A DNA stretch of 64,000 bases, from assembly GCF_000745475.1 (NCBI RefSeq), contig NZ_JQJJ01000008.1:372001-436000 (forward strand). The letters run 5' to 3'. This document shows, piece by piece, positions 32,979 to 41,591 of this stretch. Numbering within the stretch: position 1 is the stretch's first letter; each line of letters opens with the position of its first letter. The DNA is from Allobosea sp. UNC402CLCol (GTDB lineage: Bacteria; Pseudomonadota; Alphaproteobacteria; Rhizobiales; Beijerinckiaceae). Below the pieces are notes generated by a model that saw only the letters and a program-made list of their open reading frames with translations, had not been told where the DNA came from and searched no databases. The translations under genes were made by a program, and so were the position numbers.

Positions 32979-33647
32979 CTAGCCGCGCGGCATCTCCGCA
33001 ACCGCATGCACCGCATAGCCGCGATAGGGCGCGCTCACCCGGCAATCGGCCCCGGCCGCTTGCGCCAGCTCGCGCATCACCGCCGGCAGGTCCTCCCGCG
33101 GCGCGACATGGAACAGCGCGAGCCAGCGCGACAGCACGTTCTTGAACGCGCTCGGCAAACCGGCCTGGTCGCCGAAATCGACGACATGCAGCGAGCCGCC
33201 GGGGCCGAGCCGCCGCAGCGCCTCCGCCACCACCGGCTGCCAGGGCGGGATCATCGACAACGCATAGGAGATGACGATGCGGTCGAAGCCCGGCCGCCCG
33301 AACAGCGCCTGCGGGTCGAAATCGGTCGCGTCGGCCTGCGCCAGCCTAATCCGGCCGGTGAGCCCGGCGCGCGCGACGGAAGCCCGGGCCGTCGCCAGCA
33401 TCTCGGCGGAGACGTCGAGCCCATAGCACTCACAGTCCGGATAGCGCCGGGCGATCTTGATCAGGTTGCGCCCGGTGCCACAGCCGATCTCCAGGATCGA
33501 CGCGCCGGCCGGGGGCGCGAGCCTCTCGATCAGCTGGTCGCGGCCAAGCAGGTAGAACTTGCGGCTGGCGTCGTAGAAGTGACGTTGATGCCGGTAGATC
33601 CGGTCCATCAGCCCAGCGGCCGAGCCCGTCTCCCCGACCGCGCTCAC
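32979..33647 (-). CDS. btaB: Betaine-lipid N-methyltransferase BtaB
   Basis: A 222-residue SAM-dependent methyltransferase. The SAM-binding motif ILEIGCGTGRNLIKIA (about 50-65), followed by CYGLDVSAEML and the N-terminal YRHQRHFYDASRKFYLLGRD, matches BtaB, which adds three methyl groups to diacylglyceryl-homoserine to give the betaine lipid DGTS. It starts with GTG at 33647 overlapping the btaA stop (GTGA). The pairing with btaA makes the assignment firm. The product lets cells replace phospholipids when phosphate is short. Confidence 0.92.
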   Translation of the reverse strand: MSAVGETGSAAGLMDRIYRHQRHFYDASRKFYLLGRDQLIERLAPPAGASILEIGCGTGRNLIKIARRYPDCECYGLDVSAEMLATARASVARAGLTGRIRLAQADATDFDPQALFGRPGFDRIVISYALSMIPPWQPVVAEALRRLGPGGSLHVVDFGDQAGLPSAFKNVLSRWLALFHVAPREDLPAVMRELAQAAGADCRVSAPYRGYAVHAVAEMPRG

Positions 33648-34897
33648 GCCGCCTGCCCCGGCAGGGTGTAGAGATGGAAGCCGCCATAGATCGCGGAGCG
33701 GTCCTGGCGACAGAGCTCGCGGCTGCGGGCCTCGTCATAGCGCCATTGATCGAGGATCGCGGCCGGCACGCGGCCCGGCAGCAATCGCTCATCGGCCGCG
33801 GTCCGGAAGATCACCCTTGCGCCGGGCCGGGCCGTGCGCGTGATCTGCGACCACAGCGCCGTGAGGTCGGCATCGTTCATCCAGTCCTGCGCATCGAGCA
33901 GCACATAGGCGTCGCAGCTCTTCGCCGGCTGGTCTTCCAGGAAGGCCGTGATCGCGCTCTGGCGATAGCCGACCGCACCGGCCCGGGCCTTCACGGTCTC
34001 GAAATTCTGCGGCTGGAGATAGGGTGGCAGCGCCGCATCCGCGCTTTCGCCATAGCGGCGCCCGAAGGCCTGCTGCGCGAAATAATTGTCCTTCAGGTCG
34101 AAACCGCAGGCGAGGCGCTCGAGCCTGAGCCGCAGCGCGCCGAGGATGCCGTCCTCGCCATCGGCCGCGAGCGCCTTGTACTGGGCCGGCGGAATGCCGA
34201 GGCCGTAGAGCGAGGCCGGCTGGCGCACCAGCCAGCGCACCAGCCTGCGCTCGAACATCGGCGCGAGATGCCGGTCGTAAAGCTGCCGCTGCTCGGCGAG
34301 ATCGCGCGCGGCCAACATCGCGCGGGGATTGCCGCCGAGCAGCCGCGCCAGCAGATGGCCGGTGCCGATGAAGCGGCCGAGCAGCCCGTAGCGGTAGAAG
34401 CCCTTGGCGAAGAGGTTGATCCGGCGGCGCCCGCCGAGGCCGCGCCCCTCCCAGTAGCCGCGCGAGACAGCGTCGAGATGCGGCGCGATCTCGCCATCGT
34501 AGAAGGCGACATTCTCGCGGCGGTCGGCCGCGCCGAAGAAGCGGCGGAAGGTCGAGTAATCCGTCATGCGCCCCAGCGCCGCGAGCTTCAGCCGCCCCAG
34601 CGCGATATGGGCACCGTTGAGATCGACCGCGCTGACGCGGATCGGCGCCGCGGTCAGATAGGACAGGACGTTGCAGGAGCCGGACGCGATCGCGACGACA
34701 TGGTCGTCCGCCTTGAGCGCAAGCGCCGCCATGTCGACGACAGGGTCTTCCCATATCTGCGGATAGACGAGCCCCGAGAAGGCGCGGGTGAACATCCATT
34801 CCAGCAGGCCCGCCTTGGAGAGCCGTTTGCTGCGCTGGACCGCCGTGCTGAGGCCCAGCGTTGTCGTCCGCCGAACCGTCCGTGCCGATTGCGTCAC
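33644..34897 (-). CDS. btaA: Diacylglycerol 3-amino-3-carboxypropyl transferase BtaA
   Basis: A 417-residue DUF3419 enzyme that transfers the aminocarboxypropyl part of SAM to diacylglycerol, the first step to the betaine lipid DGTS. Visible hallmarks are FSGLVYPQIWEDPVVDM, the SAM site VVAIASGSCNVLSYL with VSAVDLNGAHIALG, and the C-terminal YVLLDAQDWMND. It starts with GTG (34897) behind GGGGAGG. A PHO-box-like direct repeat lies 49 bases upstream; in Sinorhizobium the pathway is known to be induced through PhoB when phosphate is scarce. Confidence 0.94.
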   Translation of the reverse strand: MTQSARTVRRTTTLGLSTAVQRSKRLSKAGLLEWMFTRAFSGLVYPQIWEDPVVDMAALALKADDHVVAIASGSCNVLSYLTAAPIRVSAVDLNGAHIALGRLKLAALGRMTDYSTFRRFFGAADRRENVAFYDGEIAPHLDAVSRGYWEGRGLGGRRRINLFAKGFYRYGLLGRFIGTGHLLARLLGGNPRAMLAARDLAEQRQLYDRHLAPMFERRLVRWLVRQPASLYGLGIPPAQYKALAADGEDGILGALRLRLERLACGFDLKDNYFAQQAFGRRYGESADAALPPYLQPQNFETVKARAGAVGYRQSAITAFLEDQPAKSCDAYVLLDAQDWMNDADLTALWSQITRTARPGARVIFRTAADERLLPGRVPAAILDQWRYDEARSRELCRQDRSAIYGGFHLYTLPGQAA

Positions 34898-34945
34898 TGG
34901 TTCCCGCCTCCCCTTTCAAGGTGGCGAGCCGACTAGAGGAGTCGC

Positions 34946-34963
34946 ATGACGGTCCGGTGACGG
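34946..34963 (-). promoter_or_regulatory. PHO box (PhoB-binding direct repeat)
   Basis: On the minus strand CCGTCAC (34963-34957), four bases CGGA, then CCGTCAT (34952-34946). This fits the PHO box, two CTGTCAT-like heptamers spaced by four bases, and it lies 49 bases before the btaA start on the right strand. Each heptamer differs from the consensus at one or two positions. Confidence 0.75.
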
Positions 34964-35091
34964 GGCCCGCGCTGCCGCTATCGTGAAACAAGGTCCAGCG
35001 CCGAGGGGGCTGAAAATCGGCGGCCGAAAAGCCATATTGGGCCGGACCGAGCCGATGGCATCGCGAGCCATCCGCCGAGAAGGAGATCATC

Positions 35092-35532
35092 ATGGGTCTG
35101 ACGAGCATGTTCGGCGCCGAGAAGAAGCAGGCCGAAACCTTCCCCTTCCAGCTCAGCGATGCCGAATGGCGTGCGCGCCTGACACCCGAGCAGTATCGCA
35201 TCCTGCGCGGCCACGGCACCGAGCGGGCGGGTTCCTGCGCGCTCAACTACGAGAAGCGCGCCGGCACCTTCTCCTGCGCCGGCTGCGGCCAGAAGCTGTT
35301 CAAATCGGGCAAGAAGTTCGAGAGCGGCACCGGCTGGCCGAGCTTCGACCAGCCGCTGGAAGGTGCGGTGGGCGCCAGCGAGGATCACAGCCACGGCATG
35401 CATCGGGTCGAGGTCCATTGCGCCAATTGCGGCGGCCATCTGGGCCACGTTTTCCCGGACGGCCCGCCCCCGACCGGCCTGCGCTACTGCATCAATGGCG
35501 AGGCGATGACGTTCGAGCCGGAAGCAGCTTGA
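35092..35532 (+). CDS. msrB: Peptide-methionine (R)-S-oxide reductase
   Basis: A 146-residue repair enzyme that reduces the R form of methionine sulfoxide in proteins. Two zinc-binding pairs are present (CAGC and CANC), as are [23 protein letters not shown] and the catalytic Cys in [16 protein letters not shown] lies before the ATG. It diverges from btaA. No signal peptide is seen, so it acts in the cytoplasm. Confidence 0.96.
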   Translation: MGLTSMFGAEKKQAETFPFQLSDAEWRARLTPEQYRILRGHGTERAGSCALNYEKRAGTFSCAGCGQKLFKSGKKFESGTGWPSFDQPLEGAVGASEDHSHGMHRVEVHCANCGGHLGHVFPDGPPPTGLRYCINGEAMTFEPEAA

Positions 35533-35540
35533 GACACATG

Positions 35541-35619
35541 CGTCATGCTCGGGCTTGACCCGAGCATCTCGTGACGGAAAAGCGATGAAGAGATGCCCGG
35601 GTCAAGCCCGGGCATGACG
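35541..35619. repeat. Intergenic palindromic repeat, family B
   Basis: A 30-base arm from 35541 (CGTCATGCTCGGGCTTGACC and on) and its reverse complement at 35590-35619 differ at only two positions. It would fold into a long hairpin between the convergent msrB and aidB genes and may end transcription of both. Related arms occur at 46571-46600 and 50941-51033. Confidence 0.87.
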
Positions 35620-35621
35620 TT

Positions 35622-37268
35622 TCAAACAGCCGGTACCGCCCGCCGCGCCAGCGCCGCAGCGTCGACGCCCGGCGGCAGATCGCCGAACTGTCCCGACCAG
35701 CCCCCATCCAGCCGCGTCGCGATGAAGGCATCCGCCACCGCGGCCGGCGCGAAACGCAACAGCAACGAGCCCTGCAGCATCAACGCCAGCTTCTCGGTCA
35801 ATCGCCGCGCCTGCCCCTCGTTGCGCATCATCTCCGGCAACTCGCCTTCCAGCCGTTTCAAAGCCGCATCGTAGCCCCGGTCCGCGCCCGCAGCCGCCAT
35901 CAGCTCCGCCCGCAATACATCGACAGCGCCCTCCTCGCGCGCCAGCGAACGCAGCATGTCCAGGCAGATGACATTGCCCGAGCCCTCCCAGATCGCGTTG
36001 AGCGGCGCCTCCCTGTAGAGCCGCGCCATCGGATTCTCCTCGATGAAGCCGTTGCCGCCGTGGCATTCCAGCGCCTCGGTGACGACGGCCGGCGCGCGCC
36101 GCGTGATCCAGTATTTCGCGATCGGCGCGCCGACCCGCGCGAGCAGCCGCTCGCTCGGGGACTCATCTTGCCGGTCGAGCGCTGCGAACAGCCGGAAGGC
36201 GAGCCAGGCCGCGGCCTCGGCCTCGATGGCGATGTCGGCGAGCACGTTCTGCATGATCGGCTGGTCGATCAGCGCCTTCTGGAAGGCGCGGCGATGCTGG
36301 GCGTGATGGGCCGCCAGCGAGACCGCCATCCGCATCAGCCCGGACGACGCCGCCGCGATGTCGAGCCGCGAATTGTGGTTCATCGACAGGCCCGAGCGGA
36401 TGCCCCGACCCGGCTCGCCGATGAGATGGCCGATCGCGCCCCTGAACTCGACCTCGGAAGAAGCGTTGGAGCGGTTGCCGACCTTGTCCTTCAAGCGTTG
36501 GATCGCGACGCCGTTGCGCGATCCGTCCGGCAGCCAGCCCGGGACGACGAAGCAGGAGATACCCTCGCCCGTGCGCGCCAACGTCAGGAACACGTCGGAA
36601 TGCGGCACCGAGAAGAACCACTTCCGGCCATGCAGCGACCATGTACCGTCGCGATTATCCTCGGCCACCGTCTGCGTCTGCCGCAGATCCGAGCCGCCTT
36701 GCGTCTCGGTCATCGCCGTGCCGACAGTCGCGCCCGTCTTGAGATGCGCCGGTCCCTGCCGCGGATCGTAGCGATTGGAGGTGACGAGGCCTCCCCATTG
36801 CTCCCACAACGCTGCGTCCTGCTTCAGCACCGGCACGGCGGCATAGGTCATGCTGATCGGGCAGCAGACCCCGCTCTCCGCGCCGTACCAGAGATACTGC
36901 AAGGCGGCCCGCGCCACCTGCGCGCCGGGCTCCGGCCGGTTCCAGGCCAGCGCATGGGCTTCCTGCCCGATGGCGAGCCCCATCAATTCGTGCCAAGCCG
37001 GATGGAAGGCGATCTCGTCGATACGGTTGCCAAAGCGGTCGAAGGCCCGGAGTTCCGGGGAGTAGCGATTGGCGAGATAGGCCAGTTCCTGCACACGGGC
37101 AGAGCCGACCGTGCGTCCCGCCTCATGAAGCCGGTCTCGCGCCCAATCGGCCCCGAAGGCCGAGACGATGCCGGGCAGAACCGGATCGGCCACGAAGGCA
37201 TCGTAGTCGGCAAGCACGGGCACCTGATTGGTGATTTCCCAGCGCTCTTCTCCATCCCGATGCGCCAT
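35622..37268 (-). CDS. aidB: AidB-like acyl-CoA dehydrogenase
   Basis: A 548-residue flavoprotein, close in length and pattern to E. coli AidB, which is induced by alkylating agents, binds DNA and flavin, and protects against alkylation. Shared features are the N-terminal FHPAWHELMGLAI, CPISMTYAAVPVL, GMTETQGGSD-type MTETQGGSDLRQTQT, HGRKWFFSVPHSD, LKDKVGNRSNASSEVEF and the C-terminal LYREAPLNAIWEGSGNVICLDMLR. GGGAGG lies before the ATG at 37268. It diverges from the uvrD-type helicase, another DNA-repair gene, across 115 bases. Enzymatic activity of AidB proteins is weak and the physiological role here is inferred. Confidence 0.9.
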   Translation of the reverse strand: MAHRDGEERWEITNQVPVLADYDAFVADPVLPGIVSAFGADWARDRLHEAGRTVGSARVQELAYLANRYSPELRAFDRFGNRIDEIAFHPAWHELMGLAIGQEAHALAWNRPEPGAQVARAALQYLWYGAESGVCCPISMTYAAVPVLKQDAALWEQWGGLVTSNRYDPRQGPAHLKTGATVGTAMTETQGGSDLRQTQTVAEDNRDGTWSLHGRKWFFSVPHSDVFLTLARTGEGISCFVVPGWLPDGSRNGVAIQRLKDKVGNRSNASSEVEFRGAIGHLIGEPGRGIRSGLSMNHNSRLDIAAASSGLMRMAVSLAAHHAQHRRAFQKALIDQPIMQNVLADIAIEAEAAAWLAFRLFAALDRQDESPSERLLARVGAPIAKYWITRRAPAVVTEALECHGGNGFIEENPMARLYREAPLNAIWEGSGNVICLDMLRSLAREEGAVDVLRAELMAAAGADRGYDAALKRLEGELPEMMRNEGQARRLTEKLALMLQGSLLLRFAPAAVADAFIATRLDGGWSGQFGDLPPGVDAAALARRAVPAV

Positions 37269-37383
37269 TGCTGCCACCTCCCTGTGGAACAGGATATAAA
37301 ATGATCGCTCCGGCAGGGCGCAATCCTGACATCGACGCCCTATATTCGCCGGAGAACGAATCACGCACGAGCAGCTTAGACCC

Positions 37384-39765
37384 TTGTCCGAGACCGACGC
37401 CTTTTCCGCTCCCCTGCCCCGCCCCGGCGGGCTGGCCGCGCGCGCCGCGGCACAGCCTGCGGCCGGCTATCTCGCGGGGCTGAACCCGGAGCAGCGCCAG
37501 GCGGTCGAGGCGACGGAGGGCCCGGTGCTCGTGCTCGCCGGCGCCGGCACCGGCAAGACGCGCGTGCTCACCACCCGCATCGGCCATCTGATCTCGACCA
37601 GCCGCGCCTATCCGTCCCAGATCCTCGCCGTGACCTTCACCAACAAGGCGGCGCGCGAGATGAAGGAGCGCGTCGCCCATCTCGTCGGCCCGGTCGCCGA
37701 GGGCATGCCCTGGCTCGGCACCTTCCATTCGATCTCGGCCAAGCTGCTGCGCCGCCATGCCGAACTGCTCGACCTGCGCAGCGACTTCACCATCCTCGAC
37801 ACCGACGACCAGATCCGCCTGATGAAGCAGGTGATCCAGGCCGAGGGCATCGACGAGAAGCGCTGGCCCGGCCGCATGCTGGCGGGCTTCATCGATAGCT
37901 GGAAGAACCGCGGCCTCTCCCCCAAGGACGTTCCCCCAGGCGAGGCCGCCGTCTTCGCCAACGGCATGGGCGGCAAGCTCTACGCCGCCTATCAGGAGCG
38001 TTTGAAGGCGCTGAACGCCGTCGATTTCGGCGACCTGCTGCTGCATTGCCTGACGCTGTTCCGCGACTATCCGGACGTGCTCCAGACCTATCACGACCGC
38101 TTCCGCTATATCCTCGTCGACGAGTACCAGGACACCAACACGGCGCAGTATCTCTGGCTGCGCCTGCTGGCACAGGGCCGCCGCAACATCTGCTGCGTCG
38201 GCGACGACGACCAGTCGATCTATGGCTGGCGCGGCGCCGAGGTCGACAACATCCTGCGCTTCGAGCACGATTTTCCGGGTGCGACGGTGATCAGGCTGGA
38301 GCGCAACTACCGCTCGACCGGCCATATCCTCGCCACCGCCTCCAAGCTGATCGCCCGCAACGAAGGCCGCCTCGGCAAGACCTTGCGTACCGAGGATGCA
38401 CTCGGCGAGAAGGTCACCATCACCGGCGCCTGGGACAGCCAGGAGGAAGCCCGCCTGATCTCCGACGAGATCGAGGCGATGCAATCGAAGAAGCACAACC
38501 TCGCCGAGGTCGCGGTGCTCGTGCGCATCTCCGCCCAGATGCGCGAGATCGAGGAGCGCTTCGTCCAGGCCGGCGTGCCCTATCGCGTCATCGGCGGCCC
38601 GCGCTTCTATGAACGCGCCGAAATCCGCGACGCGCTGGCCTATCTGCGCTGCGTGGTGTCGCCGACCGACGACCTCGCCTTCGAGCGCATCGTCAACGTG
38701 CCCAAGCGCGGGCTCGGGGACGCCACCGTCCAGCTTCTGCACAACCATGCCCGCGCCACCGGCTTCTCGCTGATGCAGTCGGCCCGCGCCGCGGTCGAGA
38801 GCGACGAGCTGAAGCCCAAGGCCCGCACGGCGCTGCGCGAGCTGGTCGATGCCTTCGGCCGCTGGTCGGCCCGCGCCGAGCATATGCCGCAGGGCGAGCT
38901 CGCCGAGCTGGTCCTGGAGGAATCCGGCTATACCGAGATGTGGAAGAAGGACCGCTCGGCCGACGCCGCCGGGCGGCTGGAAAACCTCAAGGAACTCGTC
39001 CGCTCGCTCGACGAATTCCCCGACCTGCCGGCCTTCCTCGAGCACGTCTCGCTGGTCATGGACGTCGGCGACGGCGAGGCCGAAGCGCGCGTCTCGATCA
39101 TGACGCTGCATGCCGCCAAGGGTCTGGAATTCGACACCGTCTTCCTGCCCGGCTGGGAGGAAGGCCTGTTCCCCAACCAGCGCGCGCTCGACGAGAGCGG
39201 CCGCGCCGGCCTTGAGGAGGAGCGCCGCCTCGCCCATGTCGGTCTCACCCGCGCCCGCAAGAAACTGAAGCTCTATTTCGCCTCGAACCGCCGCATCCAC
39301 GGCCTCTGGCAGACCAGCCTGCCCTCCCGCTTCATCGACGAATTGCCGGAGGAGCATGTCGAGGTCGAGCAGGCCCCGACCAGCTACTCACAGGGCGGCT
39401 ACGGCGCCTCGCGTTTCGACCGGATGGAAAGCTTTGGCTCCAGCTACAACACGCCGGGCTGGCAGCGCGCGCAGGAGAACCGGGCGAAGAACAGCGGCGG
39501 CGGCAGCGGCTTCTCGGAAAGCGGTCGCGGCTTTGGCTCGGGCGGCTTCGGCGGCTCGTCGCGCCAGCGCGGTCCACTGCTGATCGAGGGCGAGCTGACG
39601 GCGAAATCATCCGGCGAATCCGCCTATGGCGAGGGCGCCCGCGTCTTCCACGTCAAGTTCGGCCCCGGCTCCGTCGCCAGCGTCGACGGCAACAAGCTCA
39701 CCGTCGATTTCGACAAGGCCGGGCGGAAGATGGTGCTGGACTCATTCGTGCAGAAGGCGGGGTGA
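37384..39765 (+). CDS. uvrD: ATP-dependent DNA helicase UvrD/PcrA
   Basis: A 793-residue superfamily 1A helicase for nucleotide-excision and mismatch repair. The helicase motifs are clear: Walker A AGAGTGKTRVL (about 52-62), TFTNKAAREMKERV, DEYQDTN, VGDDDQSIYGWRGA, LERNYRST, and MTLHAAKGLEFDTVFLPGWEEG with VGLTRARKKL. After about residue 640 comes a Gly/Ser-rich linker and a C-terminal PcrA-like module (RVFHVKFGPGSVASVDGNK). The start is a TTG at 37384; no ATG lies before the Walker motif. It diverges from aidB. Confidence 0.95.
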   Translation: MSETDAFSAPLPRPGGLAARAAAQPAAGYLAGLNPEQRQAVEATEGPVLVLAGAGTGKTRVLTTRIGHLISTSRAYPSQILAVTFTNKAAREMKERVAHLVGPVAEGMPWLGTFHSISAKLLRRHAELLDLRSDFTILDTDDQIRLMKQVIQAEGIDEKRWPGRMLAGFIDSWKNRGLSPKDVPPGEAAVFANGMGGKLYAAYQERLKALNAVDFGDLLLHCLTLFRDYPDVLQTYHDRFRYILVDEYQDTNTAQYLWLRLLAQGRRNICCVGDDDQSIYGWRGAEVDNILRFEHDFPGATVIRLERNYRSTGHILATASKLIARNEGRLGKTLRTEDALGEKVTITGAWDSQEEARLISDEIEAMQSKKHNLAEVAVLVRISAQMREIEERFVQAGVPYRVIGGPRFYERAEIRDALAYLRCVVSPTDDLAFERIVNVPKRGLGDATVQLLHNHARATGFSLMQSARAAVESDELKPKARTALRELVDAFGRWSARAEHMPQGELAELVLEESGYTEMWKKDRSADAAGRLENLKELVRSLDEFPDLPAFLEHVSLVMDVGDGEAEARVSIMTLHAAKGLEFDTVFLPGWEEGLFPNQRALDESGRAGLEEERRLAHVGLTRARKKLKLYFASNRRIHGLWQTSLPSRFIDELPEEHVEVEQAPTSYSQGGYGASRFDRMESFGSSYNTPGWQRAQENRAKNSGGGSGFSESGRGFGSGGFGGSSRQRGPLLIEGELTAKSSGESAYGEGARVFHVKFGPGSVASVDGNKLTVDFDKAGRKMVLDSFVQKAG

Positions 39766-39801
39766 TTCCTCCCCGCCCGGAAGCGACGCCGCCTTGACGA
39801 T

Positions 39802-39819
39802 CTACTTACTAGTAGGTAG
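39802..39819. promoter_or_regulatory. TetR operator 1 in the tetR promoter
   Basis: CTACTTACT (39802-39810) is followed directly by AGTAGGTAG, an inverted repeat with one mismatch. It lies between a -35-like TTGACG (39794-39799) and a -10-like TAGAAA (39817-39822), eight bases before the tetR start. A similar site (14 of 18 bases) precedes the downstream membrane-protein gene. Confidence 0.8.
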
Positions 39820-39827
39820 AAAGCCGC

Positions 39828-40412
39828 ATGGCCGCTTCGGGAACGACATCCGACGAAATCCTGCGTTGTGCCCGCTCCCTGCTGATCGAGGGCGGATATA
39901 ACGGGTTCAGCTATGCCGACATCGCGAAGGTGGTCGGCATTCGCAATGCGAGCATTCACCACCACTTCCCCAGCAAATCCGACCTCGTCCGCACGCTCGT
40001 CGCACGATACCGGGAAGAGGCGGAGGCTGGGATTGCCGCTCTCGAACGCCAACTCCCTGACCCAGCCCAGCAATTGCGCGCCTATACGGGCTATTGGGAG
40101 GCCTGCATCGCCGATGCGAGCGCTCCATTCTGCCTCTGCGCGCTCCTCGCGAGCCAGATCCCGGTGCTTCCGCAGGAGATCGTCGTCGAGGTGCGCGCCC
40201 ATTTCCGGGCTCTGTCCGCCTGGTTGACCTCGGTTCTCGAACGCGGTGCCAAGCAGGGCAGCCTGCGTTTCGCAGGCACGAGCAAGGCCGAGGCGGAAGC
40301 CTTCATGGCCAGCGTGCATGGCGCGATGCTCTCGGCCCGCGCCTATGGTGACCCCAAAATATTCGGCGTCATCACACACCCGCTGTTGGAGCGCCTCACA
40401 GCACGACACTGA
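39828..40412 (+). CDS. TetR/AcrR family repressor
   Basis: A 194-residue regulator. The N-terminal helix-turn-helix is visible in EILRCARSLLIEGGYNGFSYADIAKVVGIRNASIHHHFPSKSDL-type sequence (about 9-52); the rest is the ligand-binding dimer domain with a Cys pair in APFCLCALL. The presence of an operator in its own promoter points to autorepression, and a second operator before the next gene points to control of that gene. The ligand is unknown. Its neighbours upstream (uvrD) are unrelated. Confidence 0.9.
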   Translation: MAASGTTSDEILRCARSLLIEGGYNGFSYADIAKVVGIRNASIHHHFPSKSDLVRTLVARYREEAEAGIAALERQLPDPAQQLRAYTGYWEACIADASAPFCLCALLASQIPVLPQEIVVEVRAHFRALSAWLTSVLERGAKQGSLRFAGTSKAEAEAFMASVHGAMLSARAYGDPKIFGVITHPLLERLTARH

Positions 40413-40452
40413 AGCCAACCGCCCCGGGCGGCGCAAGGCCGCGCGCTTAAGC

Positions 40453-40470
40453 CTACCGATTAGTAGATAG
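40453..40470. promoter_or_regulatory. TetR operator 2 upstream of membrane-protein gene
   Basis: The 18-base site from CTACCGATT (40453) to AGTAGATAG (40470) matches operator 1 at 14 of 18 positions, though it is a weaker palindrome itself (6 of 9 pairs). It lies 76 bases before the membrane-protein start. Confidence 0.7.
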
Positions 40471-40546
40471 ACATGACTTTCCATTCCCCGTCGCCATCGC
40501 GTTCTGACGCACGAGCAACCTCACCTCCCCATGAAAAGGGCACTCC

Positions 40547-41032
40547 ATGTTCGGCATTTCATCTCTCGGCTGGGTGCATACGCTGGGCAGCCTGCCGGCC
40601 ATTCCGGCGGCGGCTTACATGTTCGCGGTCCATGGCCGGATCGTGCCGCGCTCAAAGGCAGGCACCGTATATTTTGTCGCGATGCTGATCGGCGCAGCGA
40701 CGGTCTTCCTCGTCGCGCATGAAGCCGTCAGTTACGGCGTCGGTTCGATCACGCTCCTGCTGCTCATCATTGGCTATAGCGTCGGCCGCTTACCGATCTC
40801 CGGACGGGTCGCGACATACGTCGAAACAATCGCTCTCAGCCTGACGGCCTTCCTGCTCATGCTGCCGACCGTGACCGAAATCCTGCGTCGCGTCCCGGAC
40901 GGCCACCCATTCGTCACCGACCTGAAATCCCCGCTCCTTCTCGGCGCGCAGGGCGGCATTCTCGCCGCACTCGTTATCGGATTGACCGTCCAGATCATCT
41001 CCCTGCGCAGGCAAGGCAAGACCGCCGCGTGA
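40547..41032 (+). CDS. Uncharacterised four-helix membrane protein
   Basis: A 161-residue protein with four strongly hydrophobic segments (about 5-25, 40-78 as two helices, 88-112, 132-153) and short basic loops. No family is recognised with certainty; its plan resembles small DUF-type inner-membrane proteins. AAGGG lies before the ATG. It follows the TetR gene and has a copy of the TetR operator in its promoter region, so it is probably the target that the repressor controls. A role in export or membrane stress is a guess from that arrangement only. Confidence 0.75.
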   Translation: MFGISSLGWVHTLGSLPAIPAAAYMFAVHGRIVPRSKAGTVYFVAMLIGAATVFLVAHEAVSYGVGSITLLLLIIGYSVGRLPISGRVATYVETIALSLTAFLLMLPTVTEILRRVPDGHPFVTDLKSPLLLGAQGGILAALVIGLTVQIISLRRQGKTAA

Positions 41033-41068
41033 AGTCCCCAGCGATCCGGCAGCGCCGAGGCGAGGGCC

Positions 41069-41488
41069 TTACGCCCCGCCCTCCCGCTCGCGAAAAGCCT
41101 TCCGCGCTGCCGAAACCTCGGCATAATACGTCTCGGCCCAGACCCAGACGCCGCAGAAGGCCGCGCTGAGCTCGCGCCCCAGCTCGGTCAGCGTGTAATC
41201 GACATGGGGCGGGATCACCGGATGGACGGTGCGGATGACGAGCCCGTCCCGCTCCATCTCGCGCAGCGTCTTGGTCAACATCTTCTGGCTGATACCGCCG
41301 ACCATGCGGCCGACCTCGGTGAAGCGCAGCGTGCCGTGCTCCTCGAGCGCTTCCAGCACCAGCATGGTCCATTTGTCCGCCACCTGCGCGATCACCTGGC
41401 GCACCAGCGACTCGACCGCCGGGCTCACCGGCGGCAGCGCGTTGCTTCGGGCGTGCATCGCCGCCATGGCGCTTCGGATCGCCTGCAT
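41069..41488 (-). CDS. HxlR family transcriptional regulator
   Basis: A 139-residue winged-helix regulator. The HxlR pattern is clear: VADKWTMLVLEALEEHGTLRFTEVGRMVGGISQKMLTKTLR-type core (about 36-76) and VDYTLTELGRELS. AAGGAG precedes the ATG at 41488. It diverges from an SDR gene across 103 bases, the usual layout when HxlR controls an oxidoreductase in response to electrophiles. Unlike many quinone sensors of the family, it has a Cys only far from the N-terminus (SAAFCGVW), so the signal is open. Confidence 0.92.
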   Translation of the reverse strand: MQAIRSAMAAMHARSNALPPVSPAVESLVRQVIAQVADKWTMLVLEALEEHGTLRFTEVGRMVGGISQKMLTKTLREMERDGLVIRTVHPVIPPHVDYTLTELGRELSAAFCGVWVWAETYYAEVSAARKAFREREGGA

Positions 41489-41504
41489 CCTACACTCTCC
41501 TTTT

Positions 41505-41519
41505 GGTGCGTATGGCACC
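41505..41519. promoter_or_regulatory. Possible HxlR operator
   Basis: GGTGC and GCACC flank five bases (GTATG) 17 bases before the HxlR start, in the divergent HxlR-SDR region. Arms are short, so this is a tentative call. Confidence 0.35.
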
Positions 41520-41591
41520 TTCTGGCGCCTTCTTTCTTTTGAAGAGTACCGATGCCACCTCGTGAAGCGCAACCATTCAGAGGGCTTTGCG

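Noticed and set aside
37123..39357. A 744-codon minus-strand open frame across uvrD
   Set aside because: It lies opposite a clear helicase with all motifs; its composition is that of a shadow frame.
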